NCBI GenBank assembly: GCA_018398585.1 | Contig: JAGTTD010000009.1 | Span: 14,575,193-14,639,192 of the forward strand | Source of the DNA: Simmondsia chinensis | Taxonomy: Eukaryota; Streptophyta; Magnoliopsida; Caryophyllales; Simmondsiaceae | Reading direction: 5' to 3' | Length of the DNA stretch: 64,000 bases | Part shown: piece by piece, positions 1 to 11,875 of the stretch | How positions within the stretch are numbered: the first letter of the stretch is position 1 | Layout: every line of letters starts with the position of its first letter | Notes under the pieces: generated by a model | What the model saw: only the letters and a program-made list of their open reading frames with translations | What the model was told of the DNA's origin: nothing | Database searches by the model: none | Program-made: the position numbers and the translations under genes

Positions 1-304
1 CATGGCATCTTTACAACCAAATGAAAAGACCTTCTTATTCATGATTTGCATATGATCTAAGTAGTGGAGATGAGATGGACAAGCAAGCCTATGGTAGTAC
101 ATTTTCATGAATTGAACCTGAGCGATAATAAATGAAACCGAAATACATGAGAGTTGGAGTGCAAACACAATACCGTGTGAGGATCTACTATGTTGATATG
201 TTAAGCCTTTGATTCAAAGTCTATATTATGAGAGTGGAAAGGTAGAGTTCTAATGTAATTTAGGTATTGCTCGAGGATGACCAAAAGCAAAGTGTGGGGG
301 AATT
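1..304 (+). mobile_element. 3' internal end of Ty3/gypsy element gypsy-1, with polypurine tract
   Basis: No reading frame is visible. The stretch ends in a purine-rich tract (AAAGTGTGGGGGAA, about 289-302) directly before a sequence starting TGATAAGTGC. That arrangement is the usual polypurine tract and 3' LTR start of plant Ty3/gypsy elements. The coding part and 5' LTR would lie left of the window. The family is inferred from this junction only. Confidence 0.6.
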
Positions 305-1659
305 TGATAAGTGCTAGAAATGTTACATTTAATTATCATACTTTATGCTTTTTGGTTGTGTTTTTTTTATGATTATTTATATATTTAAATTAATAATTCT
401 TTATTTTTAGATTTTAGTAATTATTTGATTGTTTCCTTGATTTTAGGAGCTGATATGGAATTAATTGATAAGAAATTTGGATGGCAAGCTGGAGGGAATT
501 TCAATTTGGACGAAAATCTACTTAGAATCTCAATTGGATAAGAATTGGAAGTTACTTGGGCGCCAAGAAGCTTGTTTTATGTGGCAAAACGTTTTTTTTT
601 TTTTTTTTTGGGGTCTTTTTGACTTATTTTCCAGCTGGCAAATGCTTATTTTAAGGTGTTTCCTAATTCAAAAAGGATTCCAAGAAGATTACATGCCTAA
701 TTTTTAGGAGAATTCAGTTAAAAAAAAAATAAAACGTGGTTGAGATCCCTAAGCAAGAATCACAAGGGATACACGTTTTTGAAGATCCAAGGAGCTGTAG
801 AGACATGTTCTTCATCAATTAATTCAGCATGAGTTCTTCTTATCTTATCTTTAATTCTTTCTTTTCTTCAATGATCATGAGTATGTAATCTTTTCTTATT
901 CAGTAGAGAAAGGATTGAAACCATGAATTTGTGATCATGAGACAAGTATTTTGATTTTATTGAATTTCACATTGTTATGTTTAAATCTCTATGAATCATT
1001 TATGCTTGAATGTCATGATTGATGGATTGGTTGTGTAGGAGGCCTACTACTCAATTACTTCTTGATATCTAAGGCAAGTTAATGATTCTAAGTTCGTAAT
1101 TGCTTGGTTGAATTAACACAAGTAGTAAATAATAGAGACATGGATGGTCAAGTTTATGCTTTCTGTTATGGTGTTTCATAGTCTAGATTAAATATCTGCG
1201 CCGTAGTATGTTATTGTCTAGGATTGATGATGTCTTTCTTATTCGTTAAAGCTGCCATTAGATTAAACTTTTCAATCGTTTGAGGGTTGTTTAGTGGTTA
1301 GGGTTTAATTACAGGTCGTCCAGATTAAATCAAAATTAAGGAAAGATAGGGAATAATAGCTTCGTTGGTGAATTCTACAGTCAATCTATTTAAACTAGTA
1401 AATTGAATGTGTTGATGATTAATTACTTAATTCATGGTTAATTTCTCTATTCTCTACTGAATGTTTTTAATATATTGTTAAGAACCTTTAGAAAGTTCAC
1501 ATCTTTAACAGATTACTTCATCCAACGTACTTTAGATAATTGAATCCAGAATCTCCCCCCCCCCCCCCCCCCCCCCACCCAAATTTACTTGCGTTATTAG
1601 ATTTGTTATTTAGAGAACTCAAATTTAGATAATTGAAACACTTTAATCCTTGCAGGATC
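305..1659 (+). mobile_element. 3' LTR of gypsy-1, first part (interrupted by copia-1)
   Basis: The LTR starts with TGATAAGTGC right after the polypurine tract. It is interrupted after GGATC at 1655-1659 by copia-1 and resumes at 9119 with the same GGATC. It contains a T tract near 590-610 and a run of 22 C at 1555-1576. There is no coding potential; the small frame at 465-707 is chance. Confidence 0.65.
1555..1576 (+). repeat. Homopolymer C22
   Basis: An uninterrupted run of 22 C lies inside the gypsy-1 LTR. Its exact length is unreliable in most sequencing chemistries. The matching copy of this LTR is outside the window, so the run cannot be checked here. Confidence 0.9.
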
Positions 1660-3921
1660 TGCTAGGAACAATGTTCTGATATCCAGATTTATTCTGGATA
1701 TATTATTTTTATTAATAAATAAAATTGAAATTCTAGTCGTTTCTTAATTAAATCTGTGTATGTGAGTATTTATACTACCTGTGATTTTCTTTTGGGAGAC
1801 ATTTAGGAGATAGGTGTAGTCCTTAGACTACAATTTACATATTTATTCTAAGTGGTTTATGAGACTAAGCCATTGATAGACTTGGAACAAGTGGTATTGA
1901 TTGTTGTTTAAAAGATTCGTAGTCGAAGACGAGTTTGGACAATTTGTATGTTAAGACTATAACGTGACACTTTAGATGACTTGTCTTGGTCATGTAGATG
2001 GAGATCCAAAAGTGTTAGGTTAGTGTGTTTAATAAGATTGACATGCTGAGTTGGACGATGTGGGTTACTTATTTCTAGGCTACTATCGGAGATGAGTGAT
2101 TCACGTTGTACTATTTGAATGACGACTCTAAATCCTGAGGGTATTCCGGACTTGTGCATGGAGCATTAGTTACTTTGGTGTACGATAAGTAAGGTCTAAA
2201 CGAATGACTGAAATCCCACGTACACTGGTTAGCGGCGTGAAGTGTGACAGGGATCAAGTATTCAATAGGGAATCTACAATCTCTTATGGGATACAGATGT
2301 CCCCTTAGTTGATTCGCAAATATTTGAATAGTTCGGAAACTTTTGTCAAAGTATTCCAAGTGTTTGACATTTGAAATTTATACTGTGAACGTGTTCAAGT
2401 ATAAATGAATTATTCAGTGAAGGGCGAGTCGGTAACTAATGGAGAAGCTGTGAGCAGAATAATGGTAGTGATTATATTGATCCTTTGTCTTGGACATCTA
2501 GTGGAGGAGTTGTTGTCGTCAATACAGTCTATTAGGGAGATATCGAATAAATAATTTAAGTCTGGAGTGCAGTGAGATTTATTTAGTGGAATTAAGTCTC
2601 ATTAAATGACATTTAAATTATTTCATGAGATGATTAATTTTATCCATTTGGAGCTAGATTTAAATTATCCCTGTGGTCCCTGCGCAAGCCTCTATTTTTA
2701 TTGCCATTGGAAAAATATTAAAGAATTCATGAGATGAATTATTTATCCATGAGATGGGTAAATTATTTTGCCAAACATTATTCATAAGATGAATAAAAAT
2801 TTAAAAATTATAAAATAAAATAATTTTGAAAATTAAAATTCATATGATGAATTTTTACATGTGGGAAACAAAGTAAAAAAAAAAAAAAAAATCACGAAAA
2901 GAACTGCACAGGTCCTGCGATTCGTGTCTTCACTGATGGACCAACCAGAACGTGACACGTGTCACGCGATGGAGGCCCAGGGGGCAGATCCGCGTGCGCC
3001 CACGTCAGCTAGTCAGGACGCGACACGTGGCATGCGGTGACAGGCCCTCACAAGCAGTTTGTACTGTGTTAGAATGCGGCGTTTTGAGCTGTATTTTAAA
3101 TGAAATGACACGTTTTGATGTTAACTGGCGAGTCCCACATCGAAAAATTGGATTTTTTGGCTCCGGTATATTCTTATAAATAGATGTGCTTATTCCGAGG
3201 TTTGGTATTCATGTTGAAATATCTCTTTAGGGTTTCTGGAATTGTTTCGGAGACCTAATTGGAGAGAAAAATTTTCGTTGAAATTTTTCTTTCCTCAGTT
3301 TAATATTTTTCGGAGCCCACCCTCCGGGCAGTTCGAGGTCATTGTGTAGAAGGTCTCGGGATCTCGATTTTGAAGAATATTATTGTCTTTCTAGTTTTTC
3401 TTTTATTGGAGCAATTTCAGGTATGTTCTTCTTTCTTTATTCTTTTTTGCTTTTCTATTTGTTTACAGTATTCATTATTATACTTGTTTAAGTTTGTGTA
3501 TTGTTACGAATGTATTAGAGTAAAAGACCTATAGACCTAAATTAAGAATTTAGATATGTTGATTTAAATTATGAATTTTAGTCATTAGATCTAAAATTAG
3601 GAATTTTAAATCAACCCTAGGTTTAGAGCTATGAACTCTAATCTGGTTTTGCTATGTAAACTCTAGGGAGAATTTTTGAAATTCATCCCATCAATCGGTA
3701 TTGGGGCAAAGGGTTTATAGAGATAAACCTATTCCCAGGAACTTTCACATGTGCGGTGTCACGAAGCGTGACTCTCCGACCTGAGGCTTAGGTAGAGAGA
3801 AGAGTCTCCTACTCTAAGTGCTCTAATAGGTGCCTATTATTGTGACCACAGTTGAAAACTGTGAACCCAATAGTCGGCATCAAAGTTTATTTCTCAAAAA
3901 ATTCATACATTTTTCCCAACA
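1660..3921 (+). repeat. 5' LTR of copia-1
   Basis: This 2262-bp LTR starts TGCTAGGAAC and ends TTTTTCCCAACA. It matches 7844-9118, except that the 3' LTR lacks the part corresponding to about 2161-3150. The last 231 bp (3691-3921) are absent from the related LTRs of copia-2, which end at the position equivalent to 3690. Small frames predicted on the minus strand at 1908-2359 are chance. Confidence 0.88.
3175..3183 (+). promoter_or_regulatory. TATA box of copia-1 5' LTR
   Basis: The sequence TATAAATAG lies inside the LTR, after CTCCGGTATATTC. The same element recurs at 8372-8380 in the 3' LTR and at 49388-49396 in copia-2, so it is the likely LTR promoter. The copia-2 3' LTR copy is mutated. 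Confidence 0.6.
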
Positions 3922-3938
3922 ATAGGTAATAGAGCCAG
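3922..3938 (+). promoter_or_regulatory. Degenerate primer binding site of copia-1
   Basis: Directly after the LTR end lies TAGGTAATAGAGCC, a degraded form of the methionine-initiator-tRNA primer site TGGTATCAGAGC. Copia-2 has the closer form TTGGTATGAGAGC at the matching place, followed by alignable leader sequence. Confidence 0.55.
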
Positions 3939-5526
3939 CTTCTAATTACATTCATAATTTACATGACTAGGAATAATAAGATCGAAATAAATAGATTTTC
4001 AATTTAATAAAATAGAGATTTTATTAAGATGGAAAAACTTGATTGAATTAGTAATTTAAATAGTTTAAATCACTAAAGTAGTTAATTATTAATTGGAATA
4101 TTTTACAGTATCGGTTTAAATTGTTTAAATCGGTTAAAAGATCTAATAGTTAAATAGGTTGTTTATAGTAACGATTTAAATTGTTTAAATCGTTAATGAA
4201 TTAATCATTAATTCGGAACAATCCATAAATCTGCGATTATGTTGTTCCTATAATGAGTTTGTACCTTCTTAGTCATGATTTACGAAATAAGATAAAATTG
4301 ATCTAATAAGACTAGATTCAAATATTTTTAATAATGGTTAAACTTGATCTAACGAGATTAGATTCAATTAATTTTTATAATTGGATAAAGTTGATCTAAT
4401 GAGATTAGATTTAATTATTTTATACAAAATTGTTTAAAAATGATTTAATGAGATTAGATTCAATTTTTTTTAAATTAAATATTTTAATTTTAAAATTAAA
4501 TTTTTTTTGAGACGTATAGGTGACAGTACTGATTTACAAAATAATTATAAATTAATTATTTTATTAATTAATTTTCTTTTAGAATGAGATTCTAAATTAA
4601 ATTATGAGATAATTTAAGTTGTAAATTAGTGTTATTTTAAATAAAAGTTATTTGATATTATTTTAGAATAAGATTCTAAAATAGACTATGAAATAGTCTA
4701 AAATTTGTGTTTTTTTTTGGAATAAAATTCTAAAATAGACTATAGGATAATCTAAATTAATGTTGTTATTATTTTTATTAATATTAATTAATTAATTTTA
4801 TTGATTGGATTTTAGAATGAGATTCTAATATAAGATTATGAGATAATTTATACTGTAAAATGATAGTATTTTAAATAAATTAATTAATTAATTTTGGTTA
4901 ATCTTAGAATGAGATTCTAAAGGGGATTATGAGATAATCCAGGTTGTAAATGCAAGTTAATTAAAAACCACTTGTTATAAAAATCAAGTGGGAGCGAGAT
5001 TCCAATTGTTGTAACCTCACGGTCCCCATTATCGGTCTAGCAGTATAGTAGATCGATAGACCTCCCTACGGAGGATGTCGGTTTGCAGATTACAGGGTTA
5101 GACTTTTTGAGGATAAACCAAAGTGCAAAGAAGCGATGCGACCACGCTGCTGTGGAGTATTTTTTGTATTTGTATGGAGGTTTAGGTAATGGTTTACACT
5201 TGACTAGCGTGATGCATTAGCCTCCTCGAGGAGCTCTATTGTGTCATGTTAGCGACTAAGGTAAAGTGGTGAGTTAATCATGTTTAGTAAGAGTTACAAG
5301 AAAATAGGTTAATTGAGAATAGTTCTCATCTGAACTAGCTTCGCGCGACCCCGCTGCCGGGGAGTAAGGAGTGGTGTGTTTGGGTCATCATTGTATGCAT
5401 GATAGTGCAGTTTGGTGGATTTCTGACTTATTCTATATGCTAAATTGAAAGAATATTTATCACTGTATTTTACATGACTCATATAAGGTAGTTACGCGAT
5501 TATTTCCATTTACAGTGTTCTTTGAA
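3939..5526 (+). other. Untranslated leader of copia-1, with degenerate tandem repeats
   Basis: No coding is visible. The AT-rich leader holds two degenerate repeat families. One uses a GATCTAATGAGATTAGATTC-like unit (about 4290-4470). The other has a unit of about 80 bp around GAATGAGATTCTAAA and GATTATGAGATAAT (about 4575-4950). A shorter version of both occurs in the copia-2 leader near 50090-50345. The stretch 5000-5520 aligns with 50390-50924 of copia-2. Confidence 0.6.
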
Positions 5527-6507
5527 ATGGCTGCGACTAGTGCACTTCACTCAATTCTGAAAGACAATGCTTTAACTGAACCAAATTACTTCACCTGAAA
5601 AATGAACCTGAACATAGTATTAATACATGAGGTTCATAAGTTGGTTCTCACTGAAGCTCGACCTACGGTGCCCGCTAATAATTCTGCAGTTGCTGTTAAA
5701 GAGCGTTATGAACGTTGGAATAAGGCTAATGAGTTAGCCAGATGCTACATTTTAGCCTCTGTGACCAATGTACTCAAGAATTAGATGCTTGAGATGGAAA
5801 TAGCAGCTGAGATAATCAAACATTTAAAGGAAAAGTTTGGTAGTCAAGATAGGGCAGCTAGGCAAGAGCTGATGAGGAAGCTCTTGAACATGAGGATGTC
5901 AGAAGGATCCCCAGTTCAGGAGCACATCATGAAAATGATGGCGTGCTTGTCTGAGTTGGAGATTCTAGGTGCTAAGATTGATAGTCAATCTTAGCAAGAC
6001 ATCATCATCATCTCTCTATTTGGCTCTTTCACTCAGGTTAGGTTGAACTATACGATGAATAATAAGGATTATTCATTACCTGAGCTGATGAAAGAGCTAC
6101 AGGTAGTAGAGGGCGTAATGCCAGCCAAGGGGAGTGTCCGCATGACTCAGGTATCGAGGACTAGTGGGAGCAAGCAGAATAAAGGACCGACTGGAAGGAA
6201 AGGCAAGGGCAAGGTAGCTAGTGTAGCGACTAATCCTAATATAAGGCCAGCAAAAGGAAAGTGTTACTTTTGCTGAAAGATGGGCCAATGGAAGAAAAAC
6301 TGCGTAAAGTACTTATCTACTCTTCCTACAAAGGCTGCTAAACCATTTGGTAAAAGTATGTTGATATCTCACGGATTTGAGCCTTGTGCAGTTGTGAGTT
6401 CACCAGATTCCTGGTGTGTGGACTCAGGCTCAACTAACCAAGTCTATAATATGTTACAGGGGCTCAGGCCAACCAGGAGGCTACATGATGGGAGCTATAC
6501 CCGATAG
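5527..6507 (+). pseudogene. copia-1 gag, with in-frame stops
   Basis: One frame runs from the ATG at 5527 (MAATSALHSILKDNAL) to 6507, interrupted by four stops near 5599, 5782, 5992 and 6274. It encodes a copia-type Gag. A nucleocapsid-core segment contains RCYILASVTNVLKN, then a basic stretch, then a zinc-knuckle remnant starting KCYFC whose next codon is a stop. After it comes WCVDSGSTNQVYNM, the start of the protease region, where DSGS is the likely active-site motif. Stops in copia-2 gag fall at different places. Copia-2 has CAG where this copy has the TAG at 5782, which fits decay by C-to-T change. The family assignment is firm; no function remains. Confidence 0.82.
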
Positions 6508-7843
6508 CTGAAGGCGGTACAAGAGTGGCAGTCTTAGTAGTAGGAAGCGACAGCTTAGATTTTAGTGTTAGAATTTTTGGTCTTTGCTTATTTAAAAATT
6601 CTTATTGATTTGTGCCCGCATTGGACAGTAATTTGATTTATGTGGTTTAAAGAATAATTGTTATTCGTTTTTTTTACTATGGTTGTGAACCTTTATTACA
6701 AGAAATAAAATTGTTATTTACTAAGGAACGTGTGCTTATGATTTATTCATGTTGCTTTTCTTTACATATGTGAATAATGCGAAATACTTAGAGAAGAATT
6801 TTGCAAGTAAGCTATAAAAACAAAAATAAAATAGTATTAAAGGAAAATAACAATAATTCTGAGCAGCTAGACACAACTTAAGACACAGTGGATGCATTAG
6901 ATGCACCTACTGATAGGAATGAGAATGTTTAAGATACGCGTGAGCTTAGGTGTGGCGGGAGGATTGTCAGGACACCTGACAGGTTCATAGCGGGAGCCTT
7001 AGTGGTTGACCGTGGCATTGAATCGGATCCTTTTAGCCACAATGAAGCTATGAAGTCTTCTAATTTTGTGTAATCGGTTGCTCGAACCATACGTGCATAA
7101 ATGACATTAAGAGAACGGAGTGACTTTCTTAGTGTTATATGTCACCAATATACTACTCATTGAGAATGATGTAGGGGTGTCATTAGTTGTAAAGACTTGG
7201 TTGTCATGATAGCTCAATATGAAAGACATAGGAGAAGCCAGCTCTATTCTTAGGGTTAAGCTTCTGCGAGGTCGTAGGAGTAGGATGTTGGGTCTTTTCC
7301 TAGCCACTTATATTGACAAGACGTTGTCAAAGTATAGCATGGAGTCCCTCCCTTTTTTGAGTAGTGTTCTAGGACAACTCAAGAGGAGGAGGAATTGAGG
7401 AATATTCCATATGCTTTGGCAGTGGGAGCCTCAGGTATGCCATGTTGTGCACGAGACTTGATGTCTGCTATGCTATGGTATAGTAAGTAGGTGTTAGTCT
7501 AACATGGATCCAATGGACTAGGCAGCAGTGAAGTATTTTCTCTAGTTCTTAAGAAGAACTAGAGATCCTATGCTGATCTTTCAAAGTGACGAGCTGGTTC
7601 CAGTTGGGTATACTGTTTTAAGACTTCCGGTCAGGTTAAATGATAGACGTTCGACGTCTGAGCATGTCTTTAACCATGGACTAGGAGCCATTAGTAAGGG
7701 GAATGTCAAGCAGTATTGTATCATTGACTTCATAATAGAGTAATTGTGCTCACTGAGGGTTAGGCTCAGTAGATTTTTGGTTCAAACGTAAAAGTGGTGT
7801 GTATGGACTTTGTCATAAATTGTATTTAGAACAAGTGGGAGAT
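6508..7843 (+). pseudogene. copia-1 pol remnants with large internal deletions
   Basis: No long frame survives. By comparison with copia-2, 6508-6770 matches the protease and pre-integrase region. Sequence from about 6775 then matches the linker after integrase, so the integrase is deleted. 7020-7330 matches a shortened reverse transcriptase, and 7400-7830 matches the RNase H region. The segment ends in AGAACAAGTGGGAGAT, the polypurine tract before the 3' LTR. Confidence 0.7.
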
Positions 7844-9118
7844 TGTTAGGAACAGTGTCCTGAAATCAAAATTTATTCTGGATATATTATTTTTATTAAT
7901 AAATAAAATCAAAGTTCTAGTCGTTTTCTAGTTAAATTTGTGTATGTAAGCATTTATCTTGCATGTGATTTTCTTTTGGGAGACATCCATGAGATGGGTG
8001 TAGTCCTCAGACTACAATTTACATATTTGTTCTAAGGGGTTTATGAGACTAAGCCACAGATAGACTTGGAACAAATAGTATGGATTGTTGTTTGAAAGAC
8101 TCATAGTCGAAGACAAGTTTGGACCACTTTTATGTTAGGACTATAACGTGACACTTTAGATAACTAGTCTTGGTCATGTGGATAGAGATCAAAAAGTGTT
8201 AGGTTAGTGTGTTTAATAAGATTGACACGCTGAGTTAGACCATATGGGTTACTTATTTCTAGACTACTATCAGAGATGAGTGATTTATGTTTTACTGTTT
8301 GAACGATGACTCAAAATCCTGAGGGTTTTATGGACCTGTACATTAAGCTTTTTTTTGCTCCGGTATATTCCTATAAATAGAGGTGCTTATTCTGAGGTTT
8401 GGTATTCAAGTTGAAATATTTCTTTAGGGTTTCTGAAATTGTTTCGGAGACCCAATTGGGGAGAAAAATTTCCGTTGAAATTTTTCTTTCCTCAGTTTAA
8501 TATTTTTCGGAGCCCACCCTCCAAGCACTTCGAGGTCATTGCGTAGAAGGTCTCGGGGTCTTGACTTTGAATAATATTGTTGTCTTTCTAGTTTTTCTTT
8601 TATTGGTGTAATTCTAGGTATGTTCTTCTTTCTCAATTCTTTTTCGCTTTTCTATTTATTTATAGTACTCGTTATTATGCCTGTTTAAGTTTGTATATTG
8701 TTATGAATGTATTAGAGTAAAAGGTCAATAGATCTAAATTAAAAATTTAGATCTGTTGATTTAAATTATGAATTTAAGTCAGTAGATTTAAAATTAGGAA
8801 TTTTAAATTGATCATAGGTTTAGAGTTATGAACTCTAATCCGGTTCCGCTGCATAAACTTTAGGGAGAATTTTTGAAATTCATCCCAATAACTGGTATTA
8901 GGGCAAAGGGTTTATAGAGATAAACCTATTCCCGGGAACTCTCGCATGTGAGGTGTCACGAAGCGTGACTCTCTGACCGGGGGCTTAGGTAGAGAGAAGA
9001 GTCTCCTACTCTAAGTGCTCTAATAGGTGCCTATTATTGTAACCATAGTTGAGAACTGTGAACTTAATAATTAGCATCAGAGTTTATTTCCCACAAAATT
9101 CATATGTTTTTTCCAACA
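7844..9118 (+). repeat. 3' LTR of copia-1 (internally deleted)
   Basis: It starts TGTTAGGAACAGTG and ends TTTTTTCCAACA, followed by the target duplication GGATC. Compared with the 5' LTR it lacks about 1 kb; the junction is near 8343-8356, just upstream of the TATA box at 8372-8380. It shares the extra 3' segment (8888-9118) with the 5' LTR. Confidence 0.88.
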
Positions 9119-9191
9119 GGATCGACCTCTACTTACCCTATCTACTAGTTAGTTAGGTTGATTTAGAGTTTAATTTTAATTTGATGCGCCA
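9119..9191 (+). mobile_element. 3' LTR of gypsy-1, last part
   Basis: After the copia-1 target duplication the LTR resumes with GGATCGACCTCTACTTACCC, a sequence of the kind seen near the 3' end of Athila-like LTRs. I place the end at GATGCGCCA (9191), but this border is a guess because neither the other LTR nor the target duplication is in the window. Confidence 0.4.
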
Positions 9192-9478
9192 GTTCCCCCT
9201 TTTGGTTTTTTAAACGTGCAAAATTAAAAAAAAATACAAATTCGTTTCGTACAAAAATTATTATAATTCATTGATGAATAATATAGGATACAAATACAAT
9301 TCATCACAATCAGTAATAATACTAAATATATGTAATAAAATAAAATATATAATAAATAATGAAAATGGTAAATAATTTAACAAATACAACTGTAGCAGTT
9401 GGTAGGATCTATTTAAAAATACAAATATATTTATTAAAAAATACAAATAAGATATAGACGTACAATAATAAGAAATTA
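9192..9478 (-). other. 3' untranslated part of the hAT element
   Basis: This AT-rich, non-coding stretch follows the hAT transposase stop codon (minus strand, about 9479-9481). The hAT terminal inverted repeat expected at this end is not present, so the element is cut by the gypsy-1 LTR on its left. The frame listed at 9261-9533 is out of register with the transposase. Confidence 0.45.
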
Positions 9479-9729
9479 GTCTACGCTGGCTAGGGGGGTT
9501 GATGTGCCGCGGTCTGACGTATCGGTAGTGCAATCGTCTTCATCCTCGCTTGATGAACCCAGCCTCCGTACGTTTTGATCCCTAGCCTCTGCGTGCATCC
9601 AGTCCTTTAGGGGCACAAACATCTTGAAGCTGGATGGTCATAACTTCGCCCTTTTCGTTCTAAGCAACCTGCCACCAAGACTAAACGCACACTCCGGTGC
9701 TACTGAAGACACTAGACACATTAGTATAT
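9479..9729 (-). pseudogene. hAT transposase, C-terminal (dimerisation) part
   Basis: Minus-strand translation gives SSVAPECAFSLGGRLL, the conserved C-terminal hAT dimerisation motif. An acidic tail ending STPLASVD and a stop at about 9479-9481 follow. One in-frame stop interrupts it after RTKRAKL. The segment continues, in the same frame, the transposase at 21017-22998; the Athila element 9730-21011 separates the two and is flanked by TATAT on both sides. Family assignment is strong because MARDI just before the break and SSVA after it are adjacent in hAT proteins. Confidence 0.88.
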
Positions 9730-11875
9730 TGATGCGATTTTTGTACTAGCAAGTGCACTAGTCGCTTCAAGTAATATAGAGTGCATAGAGTATCGTCCCA
9801 CAAGGATTGCTAAGTAATTACCAAAATTAGTAGTTTCAATACTATTTGAAAAATTAAAAAAGTCGGGATTTTGATATGAAATAAAGTAAAATAAAATAAA
9901 ATAAGAATAAATGTTAAAACTAAACTAGAATGAGCCTATTTAAGTTTTTTTTTATCAGTTAATAAAGTCTAAGGCATCCGATTTCACCTTAGTTGCATCA
10001 ATACTCCTTTTTTATTCTTAATATTCAAGTTGTTATTATGTATTGATGGTTAAAAATCCTAATTTACTAAACATTCTCTCTCGAGCAACATTTAGCGTAC
10101 TCTTTAACATATTAACCCATTACTTTGGGGCATGAATTTAAATAAGAAAAGTATTATAAAGGTTCTATGATTTTCTTTTAAAAAACTACACAAATTGCGT
10201 TAATCTCTTTCGAGCATTCTCCCAATTTGTGGTGCCTATCACCTTAGCACTCATCATAAATCTCCTCTCAGTCTCATTATGAATCATTACGGGCCTTAAA
10301 TGGTGATCAAGCATTTAAAACTCATTATGAACAATGATAAATACTTCAACAATACAATAACAAGAACATTTTTTTTTTCGATAAGTGACACCGGAGTGCC
10401 GATACAAGACAGGCAAACTCGAAAAACGAGGCCTTAAGCTAGCCGAAAGAATACCAAAAAACAAGAATAACAAAAGAAAAAGAAAAAACAGGACCTCAAG
10501 TGAAGCAAAAAGGAACACGGAGAGGCAAAGACCCGATAGGAGACCAACACAGCCAAAACAAGCGATGCAAGCGGACCCAAAGAAGACAAAAACCTAGACA
10601 AACAACCAAAACGGCAAACCTGGAGAACACACAGACAAACGGCCAAAACAAAACAAAACACAAAAACCACAAAGGAGCCGGAGCTAAACCAACAAACACG
10701 GAAACCCCAGCAACAATAACAAGAACATTGAATACCTTGAATTAGAAATGAGCATATTTTACAACTTAGGCTACATTGTAGCCTTAGATTAACAAAATTA
10801 GTTCATGTCAAACTTAATATTAAACATTATAAACATCAAAATACATGAACTAATGAAGAAATATGGTAAAACTAACATAAACATTAAAAATTACCCAAAG
10901 TAATGGGTTGCACCCTGCACAGACCCGACTTCTTCTTCCCCCTTTCTCACTCGATTTTTTTCCGTGATTTTTGATCTAAAAAATTGATGATTCAACTCCT
11001 TGAAACCTCCCCTATTTATATAAGTAGGATTGGGATAAAAAAATTTGGAAAAAATCTCAAAACTCAGCTCCCATTGGTGCATCCTGAGGCAACTCTGCGA
11101 ATCTGGTTTTTTATTGTTTTTCTTGATTTTGTCTACACTCCACCGCCCAAATTATGCTCCAAAACATCATATTGATGTTGTGTGATTTTTTTACAATGAA
11201 TTTGGTTAAAAGAAATCGAGTTTTAATTGCCAAAATGCAAGTTTTTCATGAAAAGCTGAAATCTGTCACCATATTCTGCAATTTGATTTTCAGCTCGATT
11301 TTCTTCATTTTTTCATGAAATCCTCCACCCAAATGCTGCAATAACATTTTAAAAAGATATTAAATAACTTATTTAAGCTTTGGTTCAGTGAATTTAGTTG
11401 AAAAAATCAAAAAAATGGAGCTTCAAATATGCTTGCCGCAACAGGTCGCAAGTTGCTGCAACTTGTAATATTTTTTATATTTTTCGAATTTTTTTTTATT
11501 TTTTATGTAAAAGAATGCTTAAATTATTGTTTAATTGTATTATACAATACATAAAAGATGAGTAATGAGGTCAAAAGCTTGAATTTTAGCTAAAAAGTGA
11601 TGCAAAACTTGTGAAATAAGGTGTAAGTTAGGTGTTTTTGGTAATTTTGTACAATTTTTGTTATTATTTCGTAATTTTTTTATTTATCTTGCTTTTACTT
11701 GTTGATATTAATGATAAAACTAGTAAGAATTAATACAAAATTGGTTCTTTTGCAATAAAGTAGCAAAATAGTCGAAACCGAGCAAAAATGAGCAAAAGTG
11801 ATAAAAATTAGAAGTAAAATGGTTAAAAATATTTTAAAATGATATAAATAAATATATACAAATTTAAGGTTATCA
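9730..11875 (-). repeat. 3' LTR of the Athila element (with a retroposon inside)
   Basis: The LTR spans 2146 bp. Removing the inserted retroposon and one copy of its target duplication leaves about 1787 bp, against 1789 bp for the other LTR. Read on the minus strand it starts TGATAACCTTAAATTTG and ends ATCGCATCA. Confidence 0.88.
10371..10712 (-). mobile_element. Retroposon (LINE- or SINE-like) in the Athila LTR, with poly(A) tail and 17-bp target duplication
   Basis: The other LTR has no such segment. It is flanked by ACAATAACAAGAACATT at 10354-10370 and again at 10713-10729. The + strand starts with a T run, so the poly(A) tail is on the minus strand. The minus strand ends in CGGCACTCCGGTGTCACTT before the A run. 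These are the marks of target-primed reverse transcription. I cannot see clear pol III boxes, so a 5'-truncated LINE is as likely as a SINE. Overlapping frames on both strands at 10385-10745 reflect biased composition. Confidence 0.75.

Larger units (their letters stand above)
1660..9118 (+). mobile_element. copia-1: Ty1/copia retrotransposon, defective, inside the gypsy-1 LTR
   Basis: The element is bounded by two related LTRs (1660-3921 and 7844-9118), each running from TG to CA. Perfect 5-bp target duplications flank it (GGATC at 1655-1659 and 9119-9123). Inside are a degenerate methionine-tRNA primer site, a gag frame with stops, badly deleted pol remnants and a polypurine tract (about 7831-7843). 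It is related to copia-2 at 47920-57271 across LTR, leader, gag and pol. The integrase and most of the reverse transcriptase are deleted, so it is non-autonomous. Confidence 0.9.

Noticed and set aside
10385..10745. Overlapping open frames on both strands, up to 81 codons
   Set aside because: They lie in a non-coding retroposon with biased composition and match no protein pattern I know.
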